Below are positions 9,467 to 17,600 of a stretch of 44,232 bases of DNA, one piece after another. The notes under the pieces are model-generated. The model did no database searches. It worked only from the letters and a program-made list of their open reading frames with translations, and was not told the DNA's origin. A program made the position numbers and the translations under genes. The first letter of the stretch is position 1. Every line of letters begins with the position of its first letter. The DNA is taken from positions 1 through 44,232 of IMG/VR virus record IMGVR_UViG_3300045996_001049; one strand, 5' to 3'. This DNA is from a virus.

Positions 9467-11161
9467 TTAACCATTGCTCATAGAGTAGCCATGTCGGTTT
9501 GCATCGTAGAGGAACTTGTTCAGAATTTCCTCTACTAGCTGATTGAAGTTTGAGCCATTAGACCCGCTTACTTCAACTTTTAGCGGAGGTTTTTTCATCG
9601 GATTGCCGATGCCGGGGAGTTCGGAAGCGTTCACGCCGATTTGAGCGATGCCAGATTGTCCGACGATTTGCCGGATTGCGTTCGCCATTGTATTAGCAGC
9701 ATCTTGCCCAGGCTTGGTTCCGAGAGGCGGTTTGGGAGGATCGGTTTTCACGCCGTTAAAAGCGTTCATATAATCGTAAGCAATATCTTGCATAGATTTT
9801 ACACGTGCTTCGTCGCCGCGCTTCATGCCTTCCCGAACATTATCGAATACTGCTCTAAAGTTAGCAGGCATAGGTAGAATATTCGCCACAGCCATTATTG
9901 CTCTTAAAATTAGATTTACAGTTGTAAGAAATAGTAATCCTCCTATTTGAAGGAGTCGCATACCTTGAGTCATGTAATCAATAAAAACTTGCATCCCGTA
10001 TGCGCTCTTGGCAATATTTTGCGCTCCTGAAGGACCTGCCGCAGCCCGTTTGAACTGCTCCCAACTATCCATCATATTTGATATGGCGACTTCAGCCGAG
10101 TTACGAAAAATCTCCATTGCTCTTGGAAATTTCTTTTCAAACGTTTCTATAATGGCTTTTTGCGCTTTATCGAACTGCGTGATAGGACCGTGAGCCGGAA
10201 TAACACCGGGACCTGCATTTTGAGCAACATCGGCTCTCGTAATACCGAAACCTCTGATAAGTCTCGCAAAGTTGCCGGATGCCCCGATACCGACCGCCAT
10301 AGCTACATCGCTAAAATCCCGATTGAACATTTTTGCAAGGCCGCCCATCGCCATTAAGTTTCTGCGAGTAGGCGCAATGCCAAGAGCGTTCAATCTGACA
10401 AAGGCTTCAGTAGCGGAAGCTACGCTAAATGGCGTGGTTTTGGCGAACTGCACGATCCAATCAAGAGCCTGTTTTCCCTGTTCTTTTGAACGATAAAGCA
10501 CTTCCAACTGGTTCTCGAAACGTTCAAACTCTATGGCGGTTTTAGCCACAGCTACGCCGAACTGACCTACGGCAGTCGCAGCCATTACAGCCGCAGCTAC
10601 GCCTAAAGCAGCGCGACCCGCAGCGCGATTGGCGAGCATTTCATCGTATTCTTCTGTTGCCTGATTGAGTGCTTTTTGCGCTACGGTGACTTGTTTAATC
10701 CCATCTTTTTGAGCAGCAGCGAATTGAACGCCTGCATTTTTATGCGCCGCTTGACTGGCTGCTATTGCGGCCTGTTGTTGAGCGAACGCCATTGGCATTG
10801 CGCTGTCTCTGATACGCGCTTGCTTATCTAAAGAAGCATTATAAGCGTTTCGATCCATTCCAGGAAAACGAGACGATCCCGCAACTTCATATTGAACCTG
10901 CAATTGAGCCATACGGCGGGTCGTTTGAGCAACCCGCCTATTCGCAGCGATAATGGCGGCAGAGGTAGCAGCCTGCGTTCGCTGCATATTCGCAGCCGCA
11001 GCAGATTGAGCGCGACTTGCCGCTACGGAAGCGTTATTTACGGCATCCATCGCCGTTTCGAGTGTCTTATGCCCTTTAACGAGGCGCATCAATTGATCGG
11101 TAGCAGTAGATACCCCTTGAAATTCGACTCTGCTTATTAAACGATCAATAATATCAGCCAT
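9467..11161 (-). CDS. Tape measure protein
   Basis: The tape measure sets tail length and is ejected with the DNA. The N-terminal 180 residues are an Ala/Gln-rich coiled coil. Residues about 210-300 carry the classic tape-measure signature (FERFENQLEVLYRSKEQG, then WIVQFAKTTPFSVASATEAF, then NFARLIRGFGI). Two hydrophobic stretches, near residues 180-208 and 400-430, could insert into the host membrane. At 564 residues it is short: about 0.15 nm per residue would give a tail near 85 nm. It begins at the TAA of the chaperone extension (TAAATAATG) with GAGGAAG upstream. Confidence 0.9.
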   Translation of the reverse strand: MADIIDRLISRVEFQGVSTATDQLMRLVKGHKTLETAMDAVNNASVAASRAQSAAAANMQRTQAATSAAIIAANRRVAQTTRRMAQLQVQYEVAGSSRFPGMDRNAYNASLDKQARIRDSAMPMAFAQQQAAIAASQAAHKNAGVQFAAAQKDGIKQVTVAQKALNQATEEYDEMLANRAAGRAALGVAAAVMAATAVGQFGVAVAKTAIEFERFENQLEVLYRSKEQGKQALDWIVQFAKTTPFSVASATEAFVRLNALGIAPTRRNLMAMGGLAKMFNRDFSDVAMAVGIGASGNFARLIRGFGITRADVAQNAGPGVIPAHGPITQFDKAQKAIIETFEKKFPRAMEIFRNSAEVAISNMMDSWEQFKRAAAGPSGAQNIAKSAYGMQVFIDYMTQGMRLLQIGGLLFLTTVNLILRAIMAVANILPMPANFRAVFDNVREGMKRGDEARVKSMQDIAYDYMNAFNGVKTDPPKPPLGTKPGQDAANTMANAIRQIVGQSGIAQIGVNASELPGIGNPMKKPPLKVEVSGSNGSNFNQLVEEILNKFLYDANRHGYSMSNG

Positions 11162-11349
11162 TATTTAGAATTCTTCCTCATCGCTTTTTCGTTTTCCTTC
11201 TGCTCTATTCGAGCGAAGGCTTGCATTTCAACCCACTCGGTTAGCGTCAAGTCTAACTCACTCGGATGCCGCTTCAGATATTTGAAACTTAGAGCCAAGG
11301 TCATCAGCCGGAAACGAATCGTTCCGCAGCTTTTCCTCCGCAGCGTCAA
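11161..11349 (-). CDS. Tail assembly chaperone, frameshifted extension (gpT-like)
   Basis: This open frame overlaps the end of the chaperone gene and is +1 relative to it (equivalently -2). The -1 frame has a TAA immediately there, so the common -1 slip would not reach it. The protein (LALSFKYLKRHPSEL...LTEWVEMQAFARIEQ) looks like a chaperone C-terminal domain. The first possible start is a TTG with no convincing ribosome binding site, so it is probably made as a fusion. Candidate slip sites are TTT followed by C, in GTTTCAAA near 11284 and GTTTCCGG near 11311. Reinitiation at the internal ATG at 11304 is the alternative. Confidence 0.6.
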   Translation of the reverse strand: MTLRRKSCGTIRFRLMTLALSFKYLKRHPSELDLTLTEWVEMQAFARIEQKENEKAMRKNSK

Positions 11350-11740
11350 CGCTTCCCGAAGTCAATCCTGAAATCATCAGAATGCGGTTTGAAATAATGG
11401 AAGCGACAGGACCGAGATTATCCAGCATTTCAAACGCTTCATCAATGGTTAGTTCGGGATCGACCATACACTGACAACAGTATGCCGCAGCGTAAATATC
11501 TCGCTCGGAATATCGCTTGCCGTTAATGCCGACGTTCTCATTGATCTTGTTCAGCTTTTCAATCTCGGATTGAATCGCGTTGAACTCAGGAGTATCGGCA
11601 ACGGCGCGAATGGTTACGTCTCCGTCATATTCCGGTTTGTTGATTGGAAAATCTTCTTGATAAATACGATCCGCTTTTTTAAGAAGTTCTTCCTTGGATA
11701 GTTTTTTTCGGGCTTTGGGAAGTTCGTAGAGACTGCTCAT
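11258..11740 (-). CDS. Tail assembly chaperone, short form (gpG-like)
   Basis: A 160-aa acidic helical protein encoded directly before the tape measure, the invariant place of the tail assembly chaperone, which coats the tape measure during tube polymerisation. It begins MSSLYELPKARKKLSKEELL and ends FQISEAASE. AAGGAGAATAG gives a good start. A second open frame overlaps the 3' end by about 100 bases and continues to the tape measure start, as in lambda gpG/gpGT, so a longer frameshifted form is likely. Identification is mainly by position and this overlap. Confidence 0.75.
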   Translation of the reverse strand: MSSLYELPKARKKLSKEELLKKADRIYQEDFPINKPEYDGDVTIRAVADTPEFNAIQSEIEKLNKINENVGINGKRYSERDIYAAAYCCQCMVDPELTIDEAFEMLDNLGPVASIISNRILMISGLTSGSVDAAEEKLRNDSFPADDLGSKFQISEAASE

Positions 11741-11749
11741 CTATTCTCC

Positions 11750-12292
11750 TTATATTGCGACAGTCGTATTAACCAATAAATCGCCTTGACCTGTAATCGT
11801 GCCATTTTGCATAGTTAAACCATCAAGATTAAACGTAAGCCGCGCATCCGTAAGCAATCCTACTCCCGTATAAACGTTAGCAGGAGTCGCGCCGTAGACA
11901 GTTGAGCCTCCCGGTCGCATAATGGCTACCGCAACTTGACCGCGCTCGATTTCCGCATCTCTTGAATTTTCCGCGCCTGCACCGGGAGTAACTGCATATT
12001 GAAGCATACTAAAAGGAGCCAGTGTTTTTTCAAGCACCGTTCCCAAATCGACAAACCATTGTTTGCGCTTCGTTCGATTTTGAACGAAACCCATAATCTG
12101 AGGGTCCATTACATCATGAGGCAAAAAAGCGTTGACGTTTTCCTTGGTAAACCGAAGAGTGCAATCGGTGAAAATGCCTAGAATGTTTTTATAGGTCAGT
12201 GTCCCTGGTTGACTGCCGCCGACGTAATTTCCGACTTTCATTACAGTCACGTCGCAGGTAAACATTCGGATAGATGGATCAAGAACAGCCAT
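11750..12292 (-). CDS. Tail tube-like protein
   Basis: A 180-aa beta-rich protein ending NGTITGQGDLLVNTTVAI. It lies just upstream of the chaperone and tape measure, where the major tail tube protein usually sits. A strong AGGAGTATTCATT leads the ATG. It is the last of three consecutive proteins of similar length with a similar layout (a K/R-x-W-V strand in the middle, then a long beta hairpin and a terminal strand pair). My best guess is that this or its upstream neighbour is the major tube subunit. Confidence 0.6.
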   Translation of the reverse strand: MAVLDPSIRMFTCDVTVMKVGNYVGGSQPGTLTYKNILGIFTDCTLRFTKENVNAFLPHDVMDPQIMGFVQNRTKRKQWFVDLGTVLEKTLAPFSMLQYAVTPGAGAENSRDAEIERGQVAVAIMRPGGSTVYGATPANVYTGVGLLTDARLTFNLDGLTMQNGTITGQGDLLVNTTVAI

Positions 12293-12303
12293 AATGAATA
12301 CTC

Positions 12304-12795
12304 CTAAGTAGTGATTATTTCAACTGTAGGAGGGCCGTATCCTACCAGTGTAAGAGACTGTTCGGCTTCCTCTCCTCCTAAAGAAAGTTCGGAAGTATCG
12401 GGAGTCATTTGACCGTAAACGCGAATTCTATCTCCATCCGTATTCGCAGGACCTTCTAAAGAGAATACGAGATTGCCATCTTCAGAATTCATTGCTGCTT
12501 CAAACAAACTCCAAGAAAGCCCGTCTCCGCTATCTTGATCGGCAGTTCCCGCAAAACGATTAACTGCCGCCGTGCAATTGACCGTCCATTCACGGCTTCT
12601 AATACGCGGGTATCGCCAGGGAGCCTCTACAGGATCGACCGCAACTTCGGATTCCATCGTTTCGGAAGAGATAGAAATTTCAAGCGTCTTGAAAAATTGC
12701 CGCAAATCGTATTGACGATCCCGAACAGAATCTTCAAGAGTTGCAGATACTATTTCCCAATTAAAGGCTCTCTTTGCAATATCTGCAAGGGGCAT
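12304..12795 (-). CDS. Tail tube-like protein (possible paralogue)
   Basis: A 163-aa beta-rich acidic protein (MPLADIAKRAFNWEIVSATL...). The middle reads SREWTVNCTAAVNRFAG and the end SLTLVGYGPPTVEI. The upstream neighbour has QKWTCEVEMAQDCSVL in the middle and VTFSMWGTPEPIPV at the end. Length, strand pattern and terminal motif agree, so the two are probably paralogues. AGGAGACAGAA precedes the ATG. Tube subunit, or a minor tube or tail-completion variant, is inferred. Confidence 0.55.
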   Translation of the reverse strand: MPLADIAKRAFNWEIVSATLEDSVRDRQYDLRQFFKTLEISISSETMESEVAVDPVEAPWRYPRIRSREWTVNCTAAVNRFAGTADQDSGDGLSWSLFEAAMNSEDGNLVFSLEGPANTDGDRIRVYGQMTPDTSELSLGGEEAEQSLTLVGYGPPTVEIITT

Positions 12796-12804
12796 TTCTG
12801 TCTC

Positions 12805-13305
12805 CTAACTTACGGGAATGGGTTCAGGTGTTCCCCACATTGAAAAAGTTACGGTTTGAAGTTGCGGCCCATCCATTGCAACTATATCGGAAAACGTTCG
12901 GATATTCCCGCGTTGCGCGTAAGGAGTAGCCAACAAGTCAGGATTGATTGCCAATACCGCTTTTTTAAAAACAAGCCAGTAGGGACCTGCACCGATGCTT
13001 CTAAAAAGATGATAAATGCTATCGTAGTTGGAAGTTAAAACGGAACAATCCTGCGCCATTTCGACTTCGCACGTCCATTTTTGACGATATGGCAACGGAT
13101 AACTTCCAGTATCCCAAGTGCCTGCCCCTTCGTCTTCCGCAATGTCGCACGTCAAACGAAAGGAGCGAAACAACGCTAACATATTATACAACCTATGATC
13201 GGGGTTGTCATAATCAAGCACCGAAAAATCCAAGATGCCGTTATAAAGCACAAGCGTATAAACGTCCGATGCGAATAGCCTATTTTCTGGATAACTATCC
13301 GGCAT
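12805..13305 (-). CDS. Tail tube-like protein (possible paralogue)
   Basis: A 166-aa protein (MPDSYPENRLFASDVYTLVL...) between the tail-completion genes and the other tube-like genes. It shares the middle W-T strand and G-P/T-P terminal pattern with the next gene. Its start overlaps the previous gene by 11 bases, with AAAGGCGA as ribosome binding site. No enzymatic motif is visible. It could be the first of three tube subunits or a distinct tail terminator. Confidence 0.5.
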   Translation of the reverse strand: MPDSYPENRLFASDVYTLVLYNGILDFSVLDYDNPDHRLYNMLALFRSFRLTCDIAEDEGAGTWDTGSYPLPYRQKWTCEVEMAQDCSVLTSNYDSIYHLFRSIGAGPYWLVFKKAVLAINPDLLATPYAQRGNIRTFSDIVAMDGPQLQTVTFSMWGTPEPIPVS

Positions 13306-13753
13306 TTCGCATCGCCTTTCGTATCGCTTCCGGTTCTACTTTTCTGCGATATTTTCTTACGTCTTCTCCTACTTTTTGCAGGATCGGACGCGCAATCATC
13401 TTAGACGTTCCGCGCATATATTTCGCGTAAGGACGATCATTCCAAATCGAAGACGTATATCCTTGAGGCGTTTTCTGAGTATTCACATACCAACTGCGAG
13501 AGAACGCGCCGGATTGCATATTGATTTGAAAAGAAGGAAGAGGAGGCGTTCCTTTTCCTCCTCCTTTACGGTAAGGCGCGTAACCTTTGCGGGAAGGAAG
13601 TTTATAAGCGGTATTGGATGAATACTCAATGGCTTTCTTTCGAGCGTAATCCATCACGTCGTTTTCGGCGCGTTGAATCGCGGGACTAAGATTATTCATC
13701 CTATTCCGCCACCTTGCCGCAAACAAACCTTTTTGGGATATGTGAAGTCTCAC
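13295..13753 (-). CDS. Tail completion / neck protein (HK97 gp10-like)
   Basis: A 152-aa very basic protein. It has the layout of HK97 gp10-type neck proteins: an N-terminal helix (RMNNLSPAIQRAENDVMDYA), a loop with Y-K-L-P-S-R-K-G, then a sheet around GAFSRSWYV...NDRPYAKYM and a C-terminal R/K helix. The start codon is GTG, overlapping the preceding TGA. It sits in the expected neck position before the tube genes. Confidence 0.65.
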   Translation of the reverse strand: MRLHISQKGLFAARWRNRMNNLSPAIQRAENDVMDYARKKAIEYSSNTAYKLPSRKGYAPYRKGGGKGTPPLPSFQINMQSGAFSRSWYVNTQKTPQGYTSSIWNDRPYAKYMRGTSKMIARPILQKVGEDVRKYRRKVEPEAIRKAMRNAG

Positions 13754-14223
13754 ATCACTCTCGATTCAATTAACTGAAAACGAAGCCCGACGTATCCGCC
13801 CATCATCGCTGTTCCCTGCGTTGGCATAACAGGCCAAGGGCGGGAAGAAGGGTTCCAACTTATAGAGACGGGAATAAGATTATTGACCTGCCGTTTTAAA
13901 TGCGGATCGCGGAAACAAACCGTCACCATATCGGAAAGTTTCTCCCGCATCGTTGCTATGGCGTGTTCATCGGCAACCTTTTCCGTAACCAACCATAAAT
14001 AGAGAGGGAAATCCCAGGTTATGTCCATCGCAGCAGGGCCGATATTACCGGAAACTTCTTCTCCTAGTTCTATTATGGCCCAGGGGAAAGCAAATTTACT
14101 CGGATCAACTTCCGTAGGTTCATCTCCCGCTTCAAGGATAGGCGAGTCTTCGGGAATATCCCAAACGTCAGCGATACGATCCCTTAAAGCGGAGAAAAAA
14201 CACTCGAAATCGGCTCTAATCAT
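13750..14223 (-). CDS. Putative tail terminator / neck protein
   Basis: A 157-aa acidic protein (MIRADFECFFSALRDRIADVW...). An N-terminal helix followed by WAIIELGEE, PLYLWLV and GGYVGLRFQLIES strands gives the alpha/beta pattern of tail terminator proteins (gpU-like), which cap the tube where it meets the head. Assignment is by gene order (adaptor, stopper, terminator/completion, tube) and strand pattern; the roles of this and the neighbouring gene could be swapped. Confidence 0.5.
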   Translation of the reverse strand: MIRADFECFFSALRDRIADVWDIPEDSPILEAGDEPTEVDPSKFAFPWAIIELGEEVSGNIGPAAMDITWDFPLYLWLVTEKVADEHAIATMREKLSDMVTVCFRDPHLKRQVNNLIPVSISWNPSSRPWPVMPTQGTAMMGGYVGLRFQLIESRVM

Positions 14224-14587
14224 AAGATGCCGCTATTTCCGCCGGAAGGCCGTTTAGTTTCTCAAGAGTGCATCGCCAGTATTCTTTCGGCTTGGTTTGA
14301 TGCATGACAGGTAGGTTCACAAGCCAATAAGAACCTTCCTCTATGTATTTGATGATCCAGTATTGCTCAAGTTCCGTAATGGCTGCTCCTTTGAACACAA
14401 CAGATTGTAAATCCACCGTCGCATCAATGGCAATGCCGAGTTCCATCCGTTCGCGGGAGCGAATTTCGTGAAATCGACATTCAATGGCTGAAGCGTTAAG
14501 CGTATACTCCGCTGTCAGCACCTTATTTTGATCGCCTATATCCTGGCTAGGTTGCCATATATCGCAGGTATGCCCTTCGCCTATCAT
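14216..14587 (-). CDS. Head closure (stopper) protein
   Basis: A 123-aa beta-barrel-like protein (GHTCDIWQPSQDIGDQNKVL...YWIIKYIEEGSYWLVN). Small proteins with an N-terminal D-I-W strand and a central I/V-K-G-A turn in this position are usually the head closure or stopper proteins that plug the portal. The ATG overlaps the stop of the adaptor gene (ATGA). Confidence 0.55.
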   Translation of the reverse strand: MIGEGHTCDIWQPSQDIGDQNKVLTAEYTLNASAIECRFHEIRSRERMELGIAIDATVDLQSVVFKGAAITELEQYWIIKYIEEGSYWLVNLPVMHQTKPKEYWRCTLEKLNGLPAEIAASYD

Positions 14588-15027
14588 GTAGGATCATACC
14601 CGTAAGGAAGCGGAAGGCCGGAAATCCAGGGGTTGCTAGGGTTCATCCCTGTAAAATCGGTATAAGGAAGCGGAGCCGTTTTCGTCATTACGCCGATAGC
14701 GATACCAAATCCTGCCGCATCCAATTGAAGTTCGGTTTGAAGTTGAGCCGCTACGCGGTCATACATCTTCCACCAATGATCGAAAACTTGGCTCTGTTTT
14801 TCTTCAATATCCATTTCTTTTGTATCATACCAATTCGCCGCTTCCGACAAGATGAAGTTGAGCGCGTGGTATTTTACGGAAGCGTAAAGAAGCGAAAACG
14901 TAGGATCGTCCAAAATGGTTTCGTAATAATCCCACAACAATTCCAAATCATCAGAAAATTCTTGATCGCCGGATTTGCCGAGTTCGCGAATCATCATCCG
15001 CTTCATGGAGGGAATGTCAAAACTCAA
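14584..15027 (-). CDS. Head-tail adaptor protein
   Basis: A 147-aa helical protein (SMKRMMIRELGKSGDQEFSD...FSLLYASVKYHALNFILSEAANWYD). The helix bundle and acidic composition are typical of head-tail adaptors that bind beneath the portal. The start codon is TTG with GGAGGAA eight bases upstream, overlapping the previous gene by 11 bases. No in-frame ATG lies nearer that ribosome binding site. Confidence 0.55.
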   Translation of the reverse strand: MSFDIPSMKRMMIRELGKSGDQEFSDDLELLWDYYETILDDPTFSLLYASVKYHALNFILSEAANWYDTKEMDIEEKQSQVFDHWWKMYDRVAAQLQTELQLDAAGFGIAIGVMTKTAPLPYTDFTGMNPSNPWISGLPLPYGYDPT

Positions 15028-16198
15028 CGGAGGTTCCTCCGATCAACGTCTTCGTTTTCTTTACGGATTTGCCGCAACTCTCGCCTGAAATGGAAACGGA
15101 GTAAGACGTGCCAGTAGTTAACGCGCCAGCTATCAAGACTTCCCAGTAACCGTAATCATCCGGCGTAACTTCCACTTCACCTGATTTATCCAGATAAAGG
15201 ACTGTGCCTATCAGATCGGAAGTTCGACGGTATTTAATGGTAAGAGGAGATATTTCTTCCCCATAAACCGTAGGAAGAACTTCTCCCCATAAACGGCAGT
15301 AATAAAAAGGAGGATTTTCAACGGAACCGATAACGTCTTCGGACGCTCTAGGATCGAACTGATTTAGAGAATGATTTTTATTCGTGTAATACCAGTTAAG
15401 TCCGGTTCCTACGCCATTGCCAATATCTACGCCGAAACCGTCTATGCCGCTTGCATCTATCTCTTCTCGAATGGTTTCCCAACGGTCAATCGGGACATAC
15501 GTTGACGGATACCCGAAACCATCGTAAGAGCGATAAGCGACCGCCGTATAAAGAAGAATGTCTTCCTGTTCCGCAAATCCTTTAACGTAATCGAGAACGC
15601 CTGCTCTCGCAATCAACCCGCGTTGTTCATCTTCCTCATCCGACATATAGTTCTTAATCATTATACCGTCTTGAAGGGTTGCGTGTGTTCCAAGCGTGGA
15701 AGCCGTCTCTCCCGTTGAAAGAGCAGGACCGAGAGTAAGTTCAGGATAAGTCGATTCCGCAAACACTTCGTAACCGTGATTGTGAACACCTATAATGGCT
15801 AAATTTTGATCGGTTCTCGTAAACGTGCCGTCGTTAAATCCGGTGTAATCTCCAGTATCTGTCGCATCGAAGTTGGCAATGTAAATGCCGTCCAGCAACT
15901 CCCCGAAAGTATCGTGAAGCGCAATTTCTTTATTTGTCCAAACGATTAAGGCATCGCCGGAATCCTTGCTAGTCCATCCGTAAACTTTCGTATTCGGAGC
16001 AATGCGTTTTAAAGCCGTAAGTATGGAAAACGTTCGGTCGATTTCATCCGCATCCGAAGGCATATTGATAATGACTTTATCAAACCGTTTCAATACATTT
16101 ATCGCCGCATTGACGTAAGCGAGGCCGTATCCGCCTGAAGCCTCTCCAAGCTGAGATAACGTTCCCAAATATTTAAGAATGTTCGCTCTAGTCAACAT
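15017..16198 (-). CDS. TIM-barrel-like protein with Ig-like C-terminus in the head module
   Basis: A 393-aa protein not expected between capsid and neck genes. The N-terminal 250 residues alternate strands and helices as in a TIM barrel (RFDKVIINMPSD, PNTKVYGWTSKDSGDALIVW, ELLDGIYIANFDATD, NLAIIGVHNHGYEVF, IDGFGVDIG) and recall spherulin-4-type glycoside hydrolase-like proteins. The last 90 residues look like an immunoglobulin-type domain. The gene opens a new transcription unit behind a strong terminator. It has no ribosome binding site, but TATCAT lies exactly six bases before the ATG. A capsid decoration or glycan-binding role is a guess. Confidence 0.5.
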   Translation of the reverse strand: MLTRANILKYLGTLSQLGEASGGYGLAYVNAAINVLKRFDKVIINMPSDADEIDRTFSILTALKRIAPNTKVYGWTSKDSGDALIVWTNKEIALHDTFGELLDGIYIANFDATDTGDYTGFNDGTFTRTDQNLAIIGVHNHGYEVFAESTYPELTLGPALSTGETASTLGTHATLQDGIMIKNYMSDEEDEQRGLIARAGVLDYVKGFAEQEDILLYTAVAYRSYDGFGYPSTYVPIDRWETIREEIDASGIDGFGVDIGNGVGTGLNWYYTNKNHSLNQFDPRASEDVIGSVENPPFYYCRLWGEVLPTVYGEEISPLTIKYRRTSDLIGTVLYLDKSGEVEVTPDDYGYWEVLIAGALTTGTSYSVSISGESCGKSVKKTKTLIGGTSVEF

Positions 16199-16213
16199 AG
16201 TTATATGATACCA
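16199..16213 (-). promoter_or_regulatory. Extended -10 promoter, probable leaderless start
   Basis: Read on the minus strand, TGGTATCAT ends six bases before the ATG at 16198. It is an extended -10 element (TGN plus TATCAT) and would place the transcript start at or next to the A of the start codon. No -35 is convincing, and no Shine-Dalgarno sequence precedes the gene. The small terminase gene has the same arrangement. It overlaps the terminator's T run. Confidence 0.45.
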
Positions 16214-16246
16214 AAAAAGGGAAGGGAACGTTTAATCCCCTTCCCT
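16213..16246 (-). terminator. Rho-independent terminator
   Basis: On the minus strand, AGGGAAGGG and CCCTTCCCT pair as a 9-bp perfect stem around an 11-base loop, followed directly by a run of T. It lies just after the small protein gene that follows the capsid gene, so it ends the terminase-to-capsid transcript. Confidence 0.85.
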
Positions 16247-16270
16247 CTTCACTCTCTCCGTTAGAGACTT

Positions 16271-16555
16271 TTAACTGTTTGCAGGCCGACCGGGACGCTT
16301 TTTCTCATCAGGATCAGGTTGTCCTGTCGCTTCGCCGGAACGTCTTGCAGGTTCAAGCGTAGCATCTGCCGCATCTGTCGGTTCGACTTCATCAGCAGGA
16401 ACTTCAGTTGTCAGGTATCCGTCTTCGATCAAGCGATTCAGCTTTTTGTCGCTGTATCCCGAAACGTCAATCGGATCGCCTACGATGTTGCTGCCTACAC
16501 CGGATTGCTTGATGTAGTAGGTTGATTTTCGATCTGCCGCTTCCTTGGAAGCCAT
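16271..16555 (-). CDS. Small head-module protein with basic tail
   Basis: A 94-aa protein. The first half (YYIKQSGVGSNIVGDPIDVS, then DKKLNRLIEDGYL) is a small compact domain, the middle is acidic and disordered, and the end is KKRPGRPANS, which resembles an AT-hook-like DNA-binding tail. AAAAGGAGTTATTACT precedes the ATG. It directly follows the capsid gene and precedes the terminator. It may be a minor head or head-tail joining protein; I do not recognise the family. Confidence 0.65.
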   Translation of the reverse strand: MASKEAADRKSTYYIKQSGVGSNIVGDPIDVSGYSDKKLNRLIEDGYLTTEVPADEVEPTDAADATLEPARRSGEATGQPDPDEKKRPGRPANS

Positions 16556-16569
16556 AGTAATAACTCCTT

Positions 16570-17586
16570 TTAGGAAACGTCCATCAAGACGATGGAGCCA
16601 GGATACCAGAGAATCGGACCGCCATTGTGACCGCGATGGATTTCAATGGTAGGAGGAACCGCCTTGCCTCTCGTATCGTTCACGAAAGCGTAAGGGCCGC
16701 TTGCCCCGCCAGGATTGTTGGCATTGAACGTCATAGCGTATTCGCCCAACGCTTCGCCATTCGGACGCTGACCGACCGCCACCGCTTTGCCGTCAGGAAT
16801 GAACCGAACAATGGCATCGCTGTCGTTGTTATACCAACCATCGTAAACCTGAATGTTGGCAAGTCCGTCGCCAGTGAGAATTTCCTGAAGACCGGGACGA
16901 TTGTTCACAGGCTGAAGTCCGGTAACGCGCCTTCCGCCAAGGTCAGCAGCGTTTGTATTCTTCATCATGTTTCGGAACGTCGCGTCGTTCATGTAAACCG
17001 TCGCGCCTGCGCCGAAGTTGGTTCCGTATGTCGGACCAAGAGTAATGAGAGCCGCAAGATCGGCAAGGGGAGTAGCGGAAGCGATGGTTGCCCAGGTCGT
17101 TGCGTTGTAATCGGTAATGGAGAAGGTATCGGTATGCAATACCTGCCCATTCGGACCTGTTACGCTGAAAGACTTGGTTGTGAGCAGCGTCCAGCCGATA
17201 TATTTGATGCGCCGAACTTCGCGTTGAGCCAGCATAGTCGTATATTTGTCGATGATGTTGTCCATCGTCATACGCTCGTTGACTGTGCCGATTTCACGCG
17301 CCAGCATCGTCATTTCGGTTTCATTCACCACCATGAACTCGCCGTAAACTCCCGGCTCGAACAGGTAGCGTTTGGAACCGAGTTTGTTCACTCTGGCAGG
17401 AGGCCCATCAAGCCCTCTCGCCTGTTGCAAACCGTAGTTGTTGTCTTCCACTTCCCATTCGAGGTAATGAGAATCCTCATTGGCAATGGGAAGAATGGTT
17501 GAAATCGGATCATCCGCCATTAACGCTTCGATCTTAACCGAAGTGATCTTGCGGAGAGTTTGTGTGGTAGGCCAAGTATATGCCAT
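16570..17586 (-). CDS. Major capsid protein (lambda gpE-like family)
   Basis: This 338-aa protein forms the shell of the head. Length and pattern fit the phage major capsid protein E family: an N-terminal arm (ITSVKIEALMADDPISTILPI), a middle region with ERMTMDNIIDKYTTMLAQRE, an alanine-rich helix (ATPLADLAALITLG), and a C-terminal domain with VRFIPDGKAVAVGQ and KAVPPTIEIHRGHNGGPILW. AAGGAGAG is nine bases before the ATG. It follows the protease and decoration genes, the lambda-like order. Confidence 0.85.
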   Translation of the reverse strand: MAYTWPTTQTLRKITSVKIEALMADDPISTILPIANEDSHYLEWEVEDNNYGLQQARGLDGPPARVNKLGSKRYLFEPGVYGEFMVVNETEMTMLAREIGTVNERMTMDNIIDKYTTMLAQREVRRIKYIGWTLLTTKSFSVTGPNGQVLHTDTFSITDYNATTWATIASATPLADLAALITLGPTYGTNFGAGATVYMNDATFRNMMKNTNAADLGGRRVTGLQPVNNRPGLQEILTGDGLANIQVYDGWYNNDSDAIVRFIPDGKAVAVGQRPNGEALGEYAMTFNANNPGGASGPYAFVNDTRGKAVPPTIEIHRGHNGGPILWYPGSIVLMDVS

Positions 17587-17600
17587 TTAGTTTGCTCTCC

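Noticed and set aside
16627-17502. 291-aa plus-strand open frame opposite the capsid gene
   Set aside because: Opposite strand of a confidently identified capsid gene, with Arg/Ser-rich shadow composition.
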